Shown: in pieces, positions 1-7,025 of the stretch | Position numbering within the stretch: the stretch's first letter is position 1 | Layout of the letters: every line of letters starts with the position of its first letter | Assembly (NCBI GenBank): GCA_050114795.1 | Contig: JASFRS010000091.1 | Span: 1-9,424 of the forward strand | Length of the DNA stretch: 9,424 nt | From: JASFRS01 sp050114795 | GTDB lineage: Bacteria; Pseudomonadota; Alphaproteobacteria; Sphingomonadales; CAKZYD01 | Direction: 5' to 3' | Notes under the pieces: generated by a model | Seen by the model: the letters and a program-made list of their open reading frames with translations, nothing else | Told to the model about the DNA's origin: nothing | Databases searched by the model: none | Position numbers and translations under genes: made by a program

Positions 1-1075
1 ATCTTTAACGCCAACAACAAAAGACGGGCAGCGTATGTTGCTTCTCGCCGCAATAGCGGTGAGCTATATTATATGTGTTAATATTGTAGCCCGCTTATAC
101 GGAATCCAAGAATACTCTGAACTTTTCCGTACTAGCCGGATTGGCATCACAACTTTGGCAATCACATTAGCCGTTATCGCTTTCTCCCATTTGGCTGACT
201 TGATTTTTGCAAAAAAAGTGGACCGCCCAATATTTCAACTCTGGCAGGACATAAAAACACATGTCCTCGCCAAAGAAATGCTCATCACGCGGACCGTGCC
301 AATCATCACGTTAATATGTTTCCTTGCCAGTTTTGTTTATATGAAAAGCTTGATTAAGGTTTTTCACCCCTTCAGTTTTGACGCAACATTTTATGAACTG
401 GACAGGCTCCTGACATTCGGTACGGACCCTTGGAGGATTACTCATGCTCTTTTTGGCAGCGTGACAGCAACTTTCCTCATTGATTGGGCCTACAACGCCT
501 GGTTTGCGATCAAATGGTTTGTGTTTATCTTTTTCGTGATCAAAGTCGATAAGCCCGGTATACGTGCCCAATATTTTATCGCCAGCCTTCTTTGCTGGAT
601 CATTTTAGGCTCATTATTTGCAATAGGCTTATCGTCCGCCGGGCCAGTCTATTATGAGCATATCGTAGGATCGAGCCTTGAATATGGGCCGCTCATGGAG
701 CATCTTGGCGAAATCAATGCTCAGCTAGTCAACCAAGGTCTGCCAGGAATCAAAGCTTTAGAGCTTCAGGAAATACTTTGGTATAATAATTCTTTAGGCA
801 CTCAAAACCTAGTGTCCGGAATTTCAGCCATGCCTAGCATGCACGTGTCAGTAGCCACTTTAATGGCATTGGGCGGTTGGAAATTAAACAGAACGTTGGG
901 AATCCTTCTTACAAGCTATGCAGCCATTATCATGATCGGGTCAGTCCACCTCGGTTGGCATTATGCCGTTGATGGATATTTCTCCATCATTGGGACATTC
1001 TCCATTTGGTATGGAACAGGCTATGTCATGAAACGCATGCAGCTTCATGACGAGGCTCAAGATCAACTACGGTAG
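1..1075 (+). CDS. PAP2/Aur1-like integral membrane phosphatase or phosphotransferase (5' end possibly outside window)
   Basis: Polytopic membrane protein of the PAP2 superfamily, in the branch that resembles Aur1/inositol phosphotransferases. Numbering from the ATG at position 35 (346 aa), hydrophobic stretches lie near residues 1-20, 37-58, 86-105, 141-170, 180-200, 271-301 and 314-330. A PSMHV block (267-271, His270) matches the C2 signature. HLGWHYAVD (305-313), with His309 and Asp313, matches the C3 HxxxD signature; these are the expected nucleophile and acid/base residues. An SSAGPVYY motif (200-207) precedes them. I see no canonical C1 motif (KX6RP), as is usual in the Aur1-like branch. 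The family cleaves or transfers phosphoryl or phosphoinositol-type head groups on lipids at the membrane; the substrate here is unknown. The frame is open to position 2 with no stop and no clear ribosome binding site before the ATG at 35, so the real start may lie upstream. The 3' end overlaps argJ by 13 bp, tail to tail. Confidence 0.8.
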   Translation, partial: SLTPTTKDGQRMLLLAAIAVSYIICVNIVARLYGIQEYSELFRTSRIGITTLAITLAVIAFSHLADLIFAKKVDRPIFQLWQDIKTHVLAKEMLITRTVPIITLICFLASFVYMKSLIKVFHPFSFDATFYELDRLLTFGTDPWRITHALFGSVTATFLIDWAYNAWFAIKWFVFIFFVIKVDKPGIRAQYFIASLLCWIILGSLFAIGLSSAGPVYYEHIVGSSLEYGPLMEHLGEINAQLVNQGLPGIKALELQEILWYNNSLGTQNLVSGISAMPSMHVSVATLMALGGWKLNRTLGILLTSYAAIIMIGSVHLGWHYAVDGYFSIIGTFSIWYGTGYVMKRMQLHDEAQDQLR

Positions 1076-2304
1076 TCAGCATTGATCGAAATATAGCCAT
1101 GGGTGAGGTCACAGGTCCAAACGGTGAATGCGGCCTCGCCATCGCACAGGTCTATCGTAAATTCCAACTCTGCCTGTTTAAAATAATGAACGCCCCAATC
1201 TTCACTGTAATCAGCGCAGACAGCCCCTTGCTCGGCGACCAATTTGGGACCGAAATAAAGTTTGAGTTGGTCCACGTTTAAATCAACCGGGGCCTTACCT
1301 ACGCCCATGATAATGCGCCCCCAATTAGGATCTTCCCCAGCAACAGCCGTCTTGATCAGGGGGGAATTTGCGATGGTCATTGCAACAGCTTTGGCATCTG
1401 CTTCAGACTTTGCGCCTTGAACGGTTATGGATAGGAATTTGCTGGCACCTTCACCGTCGCGAACAATTTGTTGCGCCAGATCCTGGCATAAAGCCTCGAG
1501 AGCTTTCGCAAACCCTTCCAGTCGCGGGTCTGCCGCATCAGAGATATCCGGATTTCCAGCCGCACCCGTTGCAAATGCCAAGACCATGTCATTGGTCGAT
1601 GTATCGCCATCAACAGTGATTGCGTTGAATGAATGATCAACAGCTCGTTTCAAAAGTTGTTGCAGAACAAGACTCGGCAGTTGGGCATCCGTCATCACAA
1701 AACCCAACATGGTCGCCATATCGGGCGCAATCATTCCAGAGCCCTTGGCAATACCGGACAAAGTAACAGAAACGCCGTCAATCTCGCAGATTTTCATTGC
1801 TGCTTTTGGGAAAGTGTCTGTTGTCGCAATCGCGCGCGCGGCCTGCTCAAATGAGGCGGTCGGAGATGCTAAAGCGGGCCTACAGGCCGATATAAACTTA
1901 TCTGCCGGGAAAGGCTGACCAATAACGCCTGTCTGCGCAATGAGGACCTGACCAGCCTCACATTTCAACTCTGCAGTCAGGGCAGCCACCATTTCGGTAA
2001 TCGCGCTTTCCCCTGCGGCACCCGTATAGGCATTGGCATTACCCGCCGTCACAATCAGAGCCCGCGCAGATGTCCCCTGTTCCAGGGTCTTTTTACACCA
2101 ATGCACACTCGCCGCCGCAGCTTTTGATGAGGTAAAGACTCCAGCCGCCTGCGTTCCCGGTTCAAAAACCGCAATCAACAGGTCGTCCCGGCCTTTATAT
2201 TTGAACCCGGCAGCATAGCTACGCAGTCCAACACCACGAATCTCATCAACCGACGGAAAAGTCTTCGGTGCCAGCGGGGAACGAGGCAAATCATGTGCAG
2301 CCAT
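1063..2304 (-). CDS. argJ: Bifunctional glutamate N-acetyltransferase / ornithine acetyltransferase
   Basis: Cytoplasmic arginine-biosynthesis enzyme that moves the acetyl group from N-acetylornithine to glutamate, recycling it, and in bifunctional forms also makes N-acetylglutamate from acetyl-CoA. The 413-aa length is normal for the family. Visible hallmarks: QTGVIG (124-129) carrying the Thr125-Gly126 oxyanion-hole pair; the self-cleavage site ATML (197-200), where the chain is expected to split between Ala197 and Thr198 so that Thr198 becomes the N-terminal nucleophile of the beta chain; TVDGDTSTND (230-239); GEDPNWGRI (323-331); and the C-terminal INADYRS with Asn409. The ATG start has GAGAG eight bases upstream. 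The enzyme implies the cyclic arginine pathway rather than an ArgE route. It is divergent from secA. Whether it is mono- or bifunctional cannot be decided by eye. Confidence 0.96.
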   Translation of the reverse strand: MAAHDLPRSPLAPKTFPSVDEIRGVGLRSYAAGFKYKGRDDLLIAVFEPGTQAAGVFTSSKAAAASVHWCKKTLEQGTSARALIVTAGNANAYTGAAGESAITEMVAALTAELKCEAGQVLIAQTGVIGQPFPADKFISACRPALASPTASFEQAARAIATTDTFPKAAMKICEIDGVSVTLSGIAKGSGMIAPDMATMLGFVMTDAQLPSLVLQQLLKRAVDHSFNAITVDGDTSTNDMVLAFATGAAGNPDISDAADPRLEGFAKALEALCQDLAQQIVRDGEGASKFLSITVQGAKSEADAKAVAMTIANSPLIKTAVAGEDPNWGRIIMGVGKAPVDLNVDQLKLYFGPKLVAEQGAVCADYSEDWGVHYFKQAELEFTIDLCDGEAAFTVWTCDLTHGYISINADYRS

Positions 2305-2381
2305 GGCTCAAACTCTCATAGAAATCGTTGTAAAACTTTCCCCCCATGCCAATTAATCCACGATTGTGCAAGCGCCATTGG

Positions 2382-2410
2382 TTGACAGTGCCCTGAAGGC
2401 TACTTATGTC
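2382..2410 (+). promoter_or_regulatory. Candidate sigma70-type promoter of secA
   Basis: A perfect TTGACA (2382-2387) is followed, after 17 bases, by TATGTC (2405-2410), a 3/6 match to TATAAT. Alphaproteobacterial promoters usually keep the -35 box better than the -10 box, so this fits. It lies 56 bases before the secA ATG, within the argJ-secA divergent region. Assigned by inspection only. Confidence 0.45.
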
Positions 2411-2449
2411 TTCGCTTTCAATAATGTGGCGCAGTGCGCTTTAGGTCTT

Positions 2450-2456
2450 AAGAGAG
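2450..2456 (+). promoter_or_regulatory. Ribosome binding site of secA
   Basis: AAGAGAG lies nine bases before the ATG at 2466. It is a modest match to the anti-Shine-Dalgarno sequence, but no better site is near, and the protein N-terminus (MLGLNTLAKRIFGTANDR) agrees with the usual SecA start. Confidence 0.5.
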
Positions 2457-2465
2457 TTTATTCTC

Positions 2466-5144
2466 ATGCTTGGATTAAATACGCTGGCAAAGCGTATATT
2501 TGGAACTGCAAATGACCGCCATGTCCGGTCCCTGCAAAAATATGTGACTGCGGTCAACGCAGCCGAAGCAGAAGTCGAAAAACTCAGCGATGATGAGTTG
2601 AAAGAGCGCACGCCCTGGCTTCGTTCACGCCTTGAAAAAGGGGAAAGCGAAAACGACATCCTCGTTGACGCCTTCGCAACCGTAAGGGAGGCCGCAAAAC
2701 GCACCTTAGGCCAACGCCATTATGATGTTCAGATTTTAGGCGGCGTTGTTCTTCACAGTGGCGAAATCGCTGAAATGAAGACCGGTGAAGGTAAAACGCT
2801 CGTGGCAACGCTGGCGGTTTATCTAAACGCGCTGTCGGGCAAGGGTGTCCATGTTGTCACCGTTAATGATTATCTCGCCAAGCGTGACGCCGAATGGATG
2901 GGTGAGGTATACCGCTTCCTCGGTTTGAGCGTAGGGGTCATCGTTCATGGTCTTGACGATAATGAGCGCCGCGAAGCCTATGCCTGTGACATCACTTATG
3001 GCACGAACAACGAATTCGGTTTCGATTATCTGCGCGATAATATGAAATACCGGCTGGACGATATGGTCCAGCGCCCCTTCAATTTCGCTATCGTCGATGA
3101 AGTCGACTCGATCTTGATCGATGAGGCACGGACACCACTCATCATTTCCGGTCCCACCGAAGATAAATCAGAGCTTTATGTGGGTGTAGACAAACTGGTC
3201 CGTGAGCTTGGCGAAGGCGACTTTGAAAAAGATGAGAAAAGCCGCGCTGTCACTTTGACCGAGCAGGGGCAGGAGCGGATTGAAGAATTACTTCAAGGCT
3301 CTGGCCTTCTAAAGTCTGACAATCTCTATGACTATGAAAATGCAGCCATCGTACATCACGTGCAAAATGCATTGAAAGCTAATCAGATATTCCAGCGCGA
3401 TACGGATTATATCGTGAAGGACAATAAGATTGTCATCATTGACGAATTCACCGGCCGCATGATGGAAGGCCGACGCTGGTCTGACGGTTTACATCAAGCG
3501 GTTGAGGCCAAAGAAAACGCTGAAATACAGCCAGAAAACCAAACTCTGGCATCAATCACTTTTCAAAATTATTTCCGCCTTTATCCTAAGCTAGCAGGCA
3601 TGACAGGTACTGCAGCCACAGAAGCGCAAGAATTTGCAGACATCTACGGCCTTGCAGTCACAGAAATGCCCACTCATGTACCGGTCCAGCGTGAAGACGC
3701 ACAGGATGAATTCTATCGCACCGGCGCTGAAAAATTCGAAGCCATTGTTAAGGAAATTGCAGACTGCCAGAAACGCGGTCAACCCGTATTGGTTGGCACC
3801 GTCTCAATTGAAAAATCAGAATTGCTGTCTGATTTTCTTAAAAAGAAGAAGGTAAAACACAAGGTCTTGAACGCCCGCTACCATGAGCAGGAGGCCCATA
3901 TCATTGCCGATGCGGGTTGCTCCGGCGCTGTTACAATCGCCACCAACATGGCCGGTCGCGGCACCGATATCCAACTGGGCGGCAATCTTGAAATGCGCAT
4001 CTGGCGCGATCTGGAAGGCATGGGCGAGTGCGAGGAGCGTGACAAGGCCATTGAACGAATTAAAGCCGACATTGAGGCCGATAAGAAAAAGGTTATCGAA
4101 GCTGGTGGCCTTTACGTCATTGGCACAGAACGCCATGAAAGCCGCCGGATTGACAATCAGTTACGTGGTCGGTCTGGTCGTCAGGGTGACCCAGGCAAAT
4201 CTAAATTTTACCTAAGTCTTGATGATGACCTGTTGCGCATTTTTGGACCGCAGGATCGCATGAACTCCATGCTGCAACGTTTAGGCCTGGAAGAAGGGGA
4301 AGCCATCACGCACCCCTGGCTCACCAAGGCAATTGAAAAAGCCCAGCAGAAAGTTGAAGCGCGCAACTACGACATCCGGAAAAACCTGCTACAATATGAT
4401 GACGTCATGAATGACCAACGGAAGGCCATTTATGAACAGCGCAAGGAAATCATGGATGCTGAAGAGGTTTCCGAGACGGTCATTGATATGCGCCATGCAA
4501 CCGTCGAAGCTATTGCTTCACGCCATATCCCGCCACGTGCCTTTGTTGAACAATGGGACGTGGATGGTTTAAAAGTCGAGCTTCATGAAATTTTCGGTGA
4601 CGATTTTCGCATTGAAACTTTGGCTGCAGAAGATGGCATTGATGAGCAACAAGTCATCGATCGTTTGATTGATGCAGCGGATCGCCAAGCTGCAGCCCGC
4701 AAAACTATGGCCGGCGCTGAGGTCTGGAAACAGATCGAACGCAGTATTTTGCTCACCAATATCGATCATCATTGGAAAGAGCATTTATCCCAATTGGATA
4801 GCCTGCGCCAGGTCATTGGCCTGCGTGCCTATGGTCAGCGCAACCCGCTGAATGAATATAAGACCGAAGCTTTTGCCATGTTTGAGGTCTTATTATCTGA
4901 AACACGAGAAGCTGTGACCAAGGCATTAGCGCTGGTTCAATTTAGGGAAGAGCCAGCACCGCAGGCACCACAGGGGATGATGCCCCAACATATTGACCCC
5001 TTCACTGGTGAAAATGATGCGGCACCTGCTGCGGATGGCGGCATCAACCCCAATGACCCTTCAACATGGGGCCGGGTAGCACGCAATACGGCCTGCCCTT
5101 GCGGGTCCGGCAAGAAATATAAACACTGCCATGGGCGTATCTAA
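2466..5144 (+). CDS. secA: Preprotein translocase ATPase subunit SecA
   Basis: Motor ATPase that binds SecYEG at the inner membrane and drives unfolded preproteins across it. At 892 aa it is complete and of typical length. Seen in order: Walker A GEGKT (107-111) in the first nucleotide-binding domain; NDYLAKRD (134-141); Walker B DEVD (211-214) followed by IDEARTPLIISG; the preprotein cross-linking region around 230-370; MTGTA (379-383); the second nucleotide-binding domain with TNMAGRGTD (493-501) and QLRGRSGRQGDPG (565-577); and the helical scaffold/wing region from about 610. An Ala/Pro-rich linker (about 828-860) leads to the C-terminal zinc motif Cys877-x-Cys879-x8-Cys888-His889, which in relatives binds zinc and contacts SecB and phospholipids. 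The gene stands alone between a promoter and a strong terminator, so it is probably monocistronic. No secM-like leader is visible upstream. Nothing looks damaged. Confidence 0.99.
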   Translation: MLGLNTLAKRIFGTANDRHVRSLQKYVTAVNAAEAEVEKLSDDELKERTPWLRSRLEKGESENDILVDAFATVREAAKRTLGQRHYDVQILGGVVLHSGEIAEMKTGEGKTLVATLAVYLNALSGKGVHVVTVNDYLAKRDAEWMGEVYRFLGLSVGVIVHGLDDNERREAYACDITYGTNNEFGFDYLRDNMKYRLDDMVQRPFNFAIVDEVDSILIDEARTPLIISGPTEDKSELYVGVDKLVRELGEGDFEKDEKSRAVTLTEQGQERIEELLQGSGLLKSDNLYDYENAAIVHHVQNALKANQIFQRDTDYIVKDNKIVIIDEFTGRMMEGRRWSDGLHQAVEAKENAEIQPENQTLASITFQNYFRLYPKLAGMTGTAATEAQEFADIYGLAVTEMPTHVPVQREDAQDEFYRTGAEKFEAIVKEIADCQKRGQPVLVGTVSIEKSELLSDFLKKKKVKHKVLNARYHEQEAHIIADAGCSGAVTIATNMAGRGTDIQLGGNLEMRIWRDLEGMGECEERDKAIERIKADIEADKKKVIEAGGLYVIGTERHESRRIDNQLRGRSGRQGDPGKSKFYLSLDDDLLRIFGPQDRMNSMLQRLGLEEGEAITHPWLTKAIEKAQQKVEARNYDIRKNLLQYDDVMNDQRKAIYEQRKEIMDAEEVSETVIDMRHATVEAIASRHIPPRAFVEQWDVDGLKVELHEIFGDDFRIETLAAEDGIDEQQVIDRLIDAADRQAAARKTMAGAEVWKQIERSILLTNIDHHWKEHLSQLDSLRQVIGLRAYGQRNPLNEYKTEAFAMFEVLLSETREAVTKALALVQFREEPAPQAPQGMMPQHIDPFTGENDAAPAADGGINPNDPSTWGRVARNTACPCGSGKKYKHCHGRI

Positions 5145-5177
5145 TTCGCTGACCGGTAGTTAAAGGCAACAAAGTGG

Positions 5178-5216
5178 AAAAGGCTTCCCATGGTTTTTGG
5201 GGAGCCTTTTTCTTTT
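5178..5216 (+). terminator. Intrinsic terminator of secA
   Basis: A 12-bp stem (5178-5189 pairing with 5199-5210, one G-U pair) encloses a nine-base loop and runs into TTCTTTT. The stem core is AAAAGGCTTCCC / GGGGAGCCTTTT. It begins 33 bases after the secA stop. The A-tract at its foot would also give a short U-run on the opposite strand, but no gene comes from that side. Confidence 0.92.
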
Positions 5217-5220
5217 CTCA

Positions 5221-5368
5221 AAAACAAAGTTGCTGCATAGCACATAATAGGACTAAAAATTTTATCTTTGTTTTTAATGGTTTTAGATGGAAAAATTTAA
5301 ATTATATTGCGGCGCAGCAAAAGGTGATGCTAGCTTATTTCCATCCATAACAACAAAGAGGGGCCTAT
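5221..5368. other. AT-rich intergenic stretch upstream of the methyltransferase gene
   Basis: Bases 5221-5308 are about 22% GC by hand count, far below the flanking genes. No ORF or RNA gene is seen. This is the likely promoter region for the next gene: TATATT (5303-5308) could be a -10 box, but the sequence 16-17 bases upstream is a poor -35, so I assign no promoter. Confidence 0.5.
5358..5363 (+). promoter_or_regulatory. Ribosome binding site of the methyltransferase gene
   Basis: GAGGGG lies five bases before the ATG at 5369. It is a strong site and settles the start. Confidence 0.75.
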
Positions 5369-6121
5369 ATGACGACATTTAAGGATCATTTCTCAAAAGT
5401 CGCGCAGGGGTATCAGACTTACCGCCCTACCTATCCTAAAGAGTTATTCCAAGCGCTTATCCCACATGCACCCGCACATGATTGCGCCTGGGACGTGGGA
5501 TGCGGAAATGGACAAGCCAGCCGCAAGCTTGCAGATTATTTCGACCATGTGATTGCGACAGATGCCTCGGCTGAACAAATTGCTTCAGCACCGCCCCACC
5601 CTAAAATTGATTTCGTCGTAGCACCTGCAGAACAGACATCAATTCCAGACCGCAGCGTTGATTTCATTTTGATTGCCCAAGCCCTGCATTGGTTTGATTT
5701 TGATAGATTTTTCGCAGAAGCTAAACGGGTAGCGAAAAAAGACGCCGTCATAGCCGCAGTCGCTTATGAAACTTTCTCCTGTAGGGATGACATCGATGGC
5801 GTCATCCGTGAGTTTTATGAAGGCGACATCGCCCCCCATTGGCCACCGGAACGCCGTCATATTGAAAGTGGCTATATGACAATTGACTTCCCCTTTCAGG
5901 AAATCACACTACCGAAACTTTATATGACCGCTCAATGGTCTCTTGATGATGTCATGGGCTATTTCAGCACCTGGTCTGCGGTTAATCGTTATATGGCTGA
6001 TACCGGCAATAATCCCCTAATCAACGTCGATCAAAGATTAGGCGCATTATGGGGTGACCGCACGACCAAGCGGGACATTCGCTGGCCCATTACCATAAGA
6101 TTTGGCCGCGTGGAAAGCTGA
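5369..6121 (+). CDS. Class I SAM-dependent methyltransferase (Methyltransf_11 / trans-aconitate methyltransferase-like)
   Basis: Soluble cytoplasmic methyltransferase of 250 aa. The Rossmann-fold SAM site is clear: motif I WDVGCGNGQAS (41-51); the acidic residue ending strand 2 at Asp65 (VIATDAS); and motif II/III VDFILIAQALHWFD (97-110), where the HWFD turn is typical of the group annotated as trans-aconitate or related small-carboxylate methyltransferases. The N-terminus FKDHFSKVAQGYQTYRPTYP (4-23) is the usual cap helix of this subfamily, and the C-terminal WPITIRFGR also fits, so the gene looks intact. The substrate cannot be read from the sequence; neighbouring genes give no pathway hint. 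It follows the secA terminator, so it needs its own promoter, and may be cotranscribed with the exported-protein gene downstream. Confidence 0.88.
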   Translation: MTTFKDHFSKVAQGYQTYRPTYPKELFQALIPHAPAHDCAWDVGCGNGQASRKLADYFDHVIATDASAEQIASAPPHPKIDFVVAPAEQTSIPDRSVDFILIAQALHWFDFDRFFAEAKRVAKKDAVIAAVAYETFSCRDDIDGVIREFYEGDIAPHWPPERRHIESGYMTIDFPFQEITLPKLYMTAQWSLDDVMGYFSTWSAVNRYMADTGNNPLINVDQRLGALWGDRTTKRDIRWPITIRFGRVES

Positions 6122-6192
6122 ACAGGACATAAACAGCACCCTCAGAATTCATTCAGTTCGTTTTTGACATGATGGTCTCACTTAATGACGAC

Positions 6193-6198
6193 AAGGAG
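6193..6198 (+). promoter_or_regulatory. Strong ribosome binding site that fixes the start of the exported-protein gene
   Basis: AAGGAG lies seven bases before the ATG at 6206. The earlier in-frame ATG at 6185 has no such site, and starting there would place seven extra residues (MTTRRQI) before the signal peptide. Confidence 0.85.
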
Positions 6199-6205
6199 AC
6201 AAATC

Positions 6206-6985
6206 ATGTTGCGTCAAACCGTAAAGACCGGCTTCGCCCTTTTGGCTCTTGCAGGGACTGCTTTAAGCTTCAGCAGTCCCGCAGAGGCACGTAAGGCACA
6301 ACATCACGATATCTACCGGAGCAAACCGGTGACTATCGCGATTGTCTCCAACGGGGCACCCAGGGTTACGCGGGAGATATCACAATATTTGAGAGATTAT
6401 CTCCCACATAATACCCGTTTGATCCGTCAGCCTAGACGCGCAGACTACGTCATCCAGATTAAACGACCGCATGTGGATACTGATTTACGGGTCAGGCATA
6501 AGGATGATCATTGGACCAGCGCCCATCGCGGGGGCCACAAACGTTTCGGCATCTATGGTCAACGCATCGGCTGGACAGAAGTCAGCGCCATCGCCTTCGC
6601 CCAATATGATATGCGGATTGTTTTGAAAAACCGCTATGGCAATGTTGTTGACCGCGATCGCTTAAAAGGCCGCGTGAGGGAAAATGTACGCTGGGGCGAG
6701 GATCTTCGGGTTTCAACGCCACGAGGCTATAGGCCTGTAAACCGCTATCCTGATGCCCATGTGCAGAAATTATTCGCTCAGGCACCGGGAACAGGCCAAG
6801 GTCCCCGCGCACAAGTACTCGATAAGCTGGCGCATGAATTAGCGCATAAAATTGTCCGGCAGACCTTACCGCAATTGCGCTATGCTGCTTATAAAGATGA
6901 GCGGGGCTATAAAGGTCACAAAAGAAGCCACCGCTATCACCGCGAGCCATTTAACCCAGGACGTGTATCACTTAGGTTAAAATAA
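6206..6985 (+). CDS. Exported basic protein of unknown function
   Basis: I do not recognise this 259-aa protein. It opens with a clear Sec signal peptide: basic MLRQTVK, hydrophobic core about 9-22, and the AxA site PAEA before Arg29, predicting a periplasmic or secreted product. No lipobox cysteine is present; the protein has no cysteine at all. The mature chain is rich in Arg, Lys, His and Tyr, especially the last 30 residues. Segments 41-48 (PVTIAIVS), 52-67 (helix-like), 79-87 (ADYVIQIKR) and 133-155 (QYDMRIVLKNRYGNVVDRD) suggest an alternating strand/helix fold, reminiscent of small periplasmic alpha/beta domains such as those of LpoB or CsgG; this is a weak inference. HELAH (210-214) formally matches the zinc-protease HExxH pattern but sits in a likely amphipathic helix. 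It follows the methyltransferase gene by 84 bp and converges on accA. Confidence 0.8.
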   Translation: MLRQTVKTGFALLALAGTALSFSSPAEARKAQHHDIYRSKPVTIAIVSNGAPRVTREISQYLRDYLPHNTRLIRQPRRADYVIQIKRPHVDTDLRVRHKDDHWTSAHRGGHKRFGIYGQRIGWTEVSAIAFAQYDMRIVLKNRYGNVVDRDRLKGRVRENVRWGEDLRVSTPRGYRPVNRYPDAHVQKLFAQAPGTGQGPRAQVLDKLAHELAHKIVRQTLPQLRYAAYKDERGYKGHKRSHRYHREPFNPGRVSLRLK

Positions 6986-6989
6986 ATCG

Positions 6990-7025
6990 AAAAAAGTCGG
7001 GCCAGCGCTTTATTAGGCGCTGGCC
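6990..7025 (-). terminator. Intrinsic terminator of the xerD-accA operon
   Basis: A perfect 9-bp GC-rich stem (7017-7025 pairing with 7000-7008, GGCCAGCGC) has an eight-base loop. On the minus strand it is followed by CGAC and a run of six T. The accA stop, a tandem TAATAA at 7010-7015, lies in the loop, so the upstream arm is the end of the coding sequence. On the plus strand no T-run follows the hairpin, so it should act mainly for accA. Confidence 0.82.

Noticed and set aside
2305..2381. Minus-strand promoter for argJ (TTGCAC or TTGGCA elements)
   Set aside because: No -35/-10 pair with acceptable spacing and matches could be assembled by eye.
3816..4215. Overlapping frames of about 106-110 codons on both strands inside secA
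   Set aside because: They lie wholly within the strongly conserved secA coding sequence, resemble no family, and lack convincing start signals; they are frame shadows.
5253..5286. CTAAAA...TTTTAG inverted repeat as a regulatory site
   Set aside because: Only 6 bp in a very AT-rich stretch, so expected by chance.
6164..6192. Perfect TTGACA at 6164-6169 as a promoter for the exported-protein gene
   Set aside because: No -10 box lies at 16-18 bases; TTAATG is only 12 bases away, and a start there would fall on the ribosome binding site.
6582..6950. 122-codon minus-strand frame opposite the exported-protein gene
   Set aside because: The plus-strand frame has a strong ribosome binding site and a signal peptide; the opposing frame has no recognisable features.
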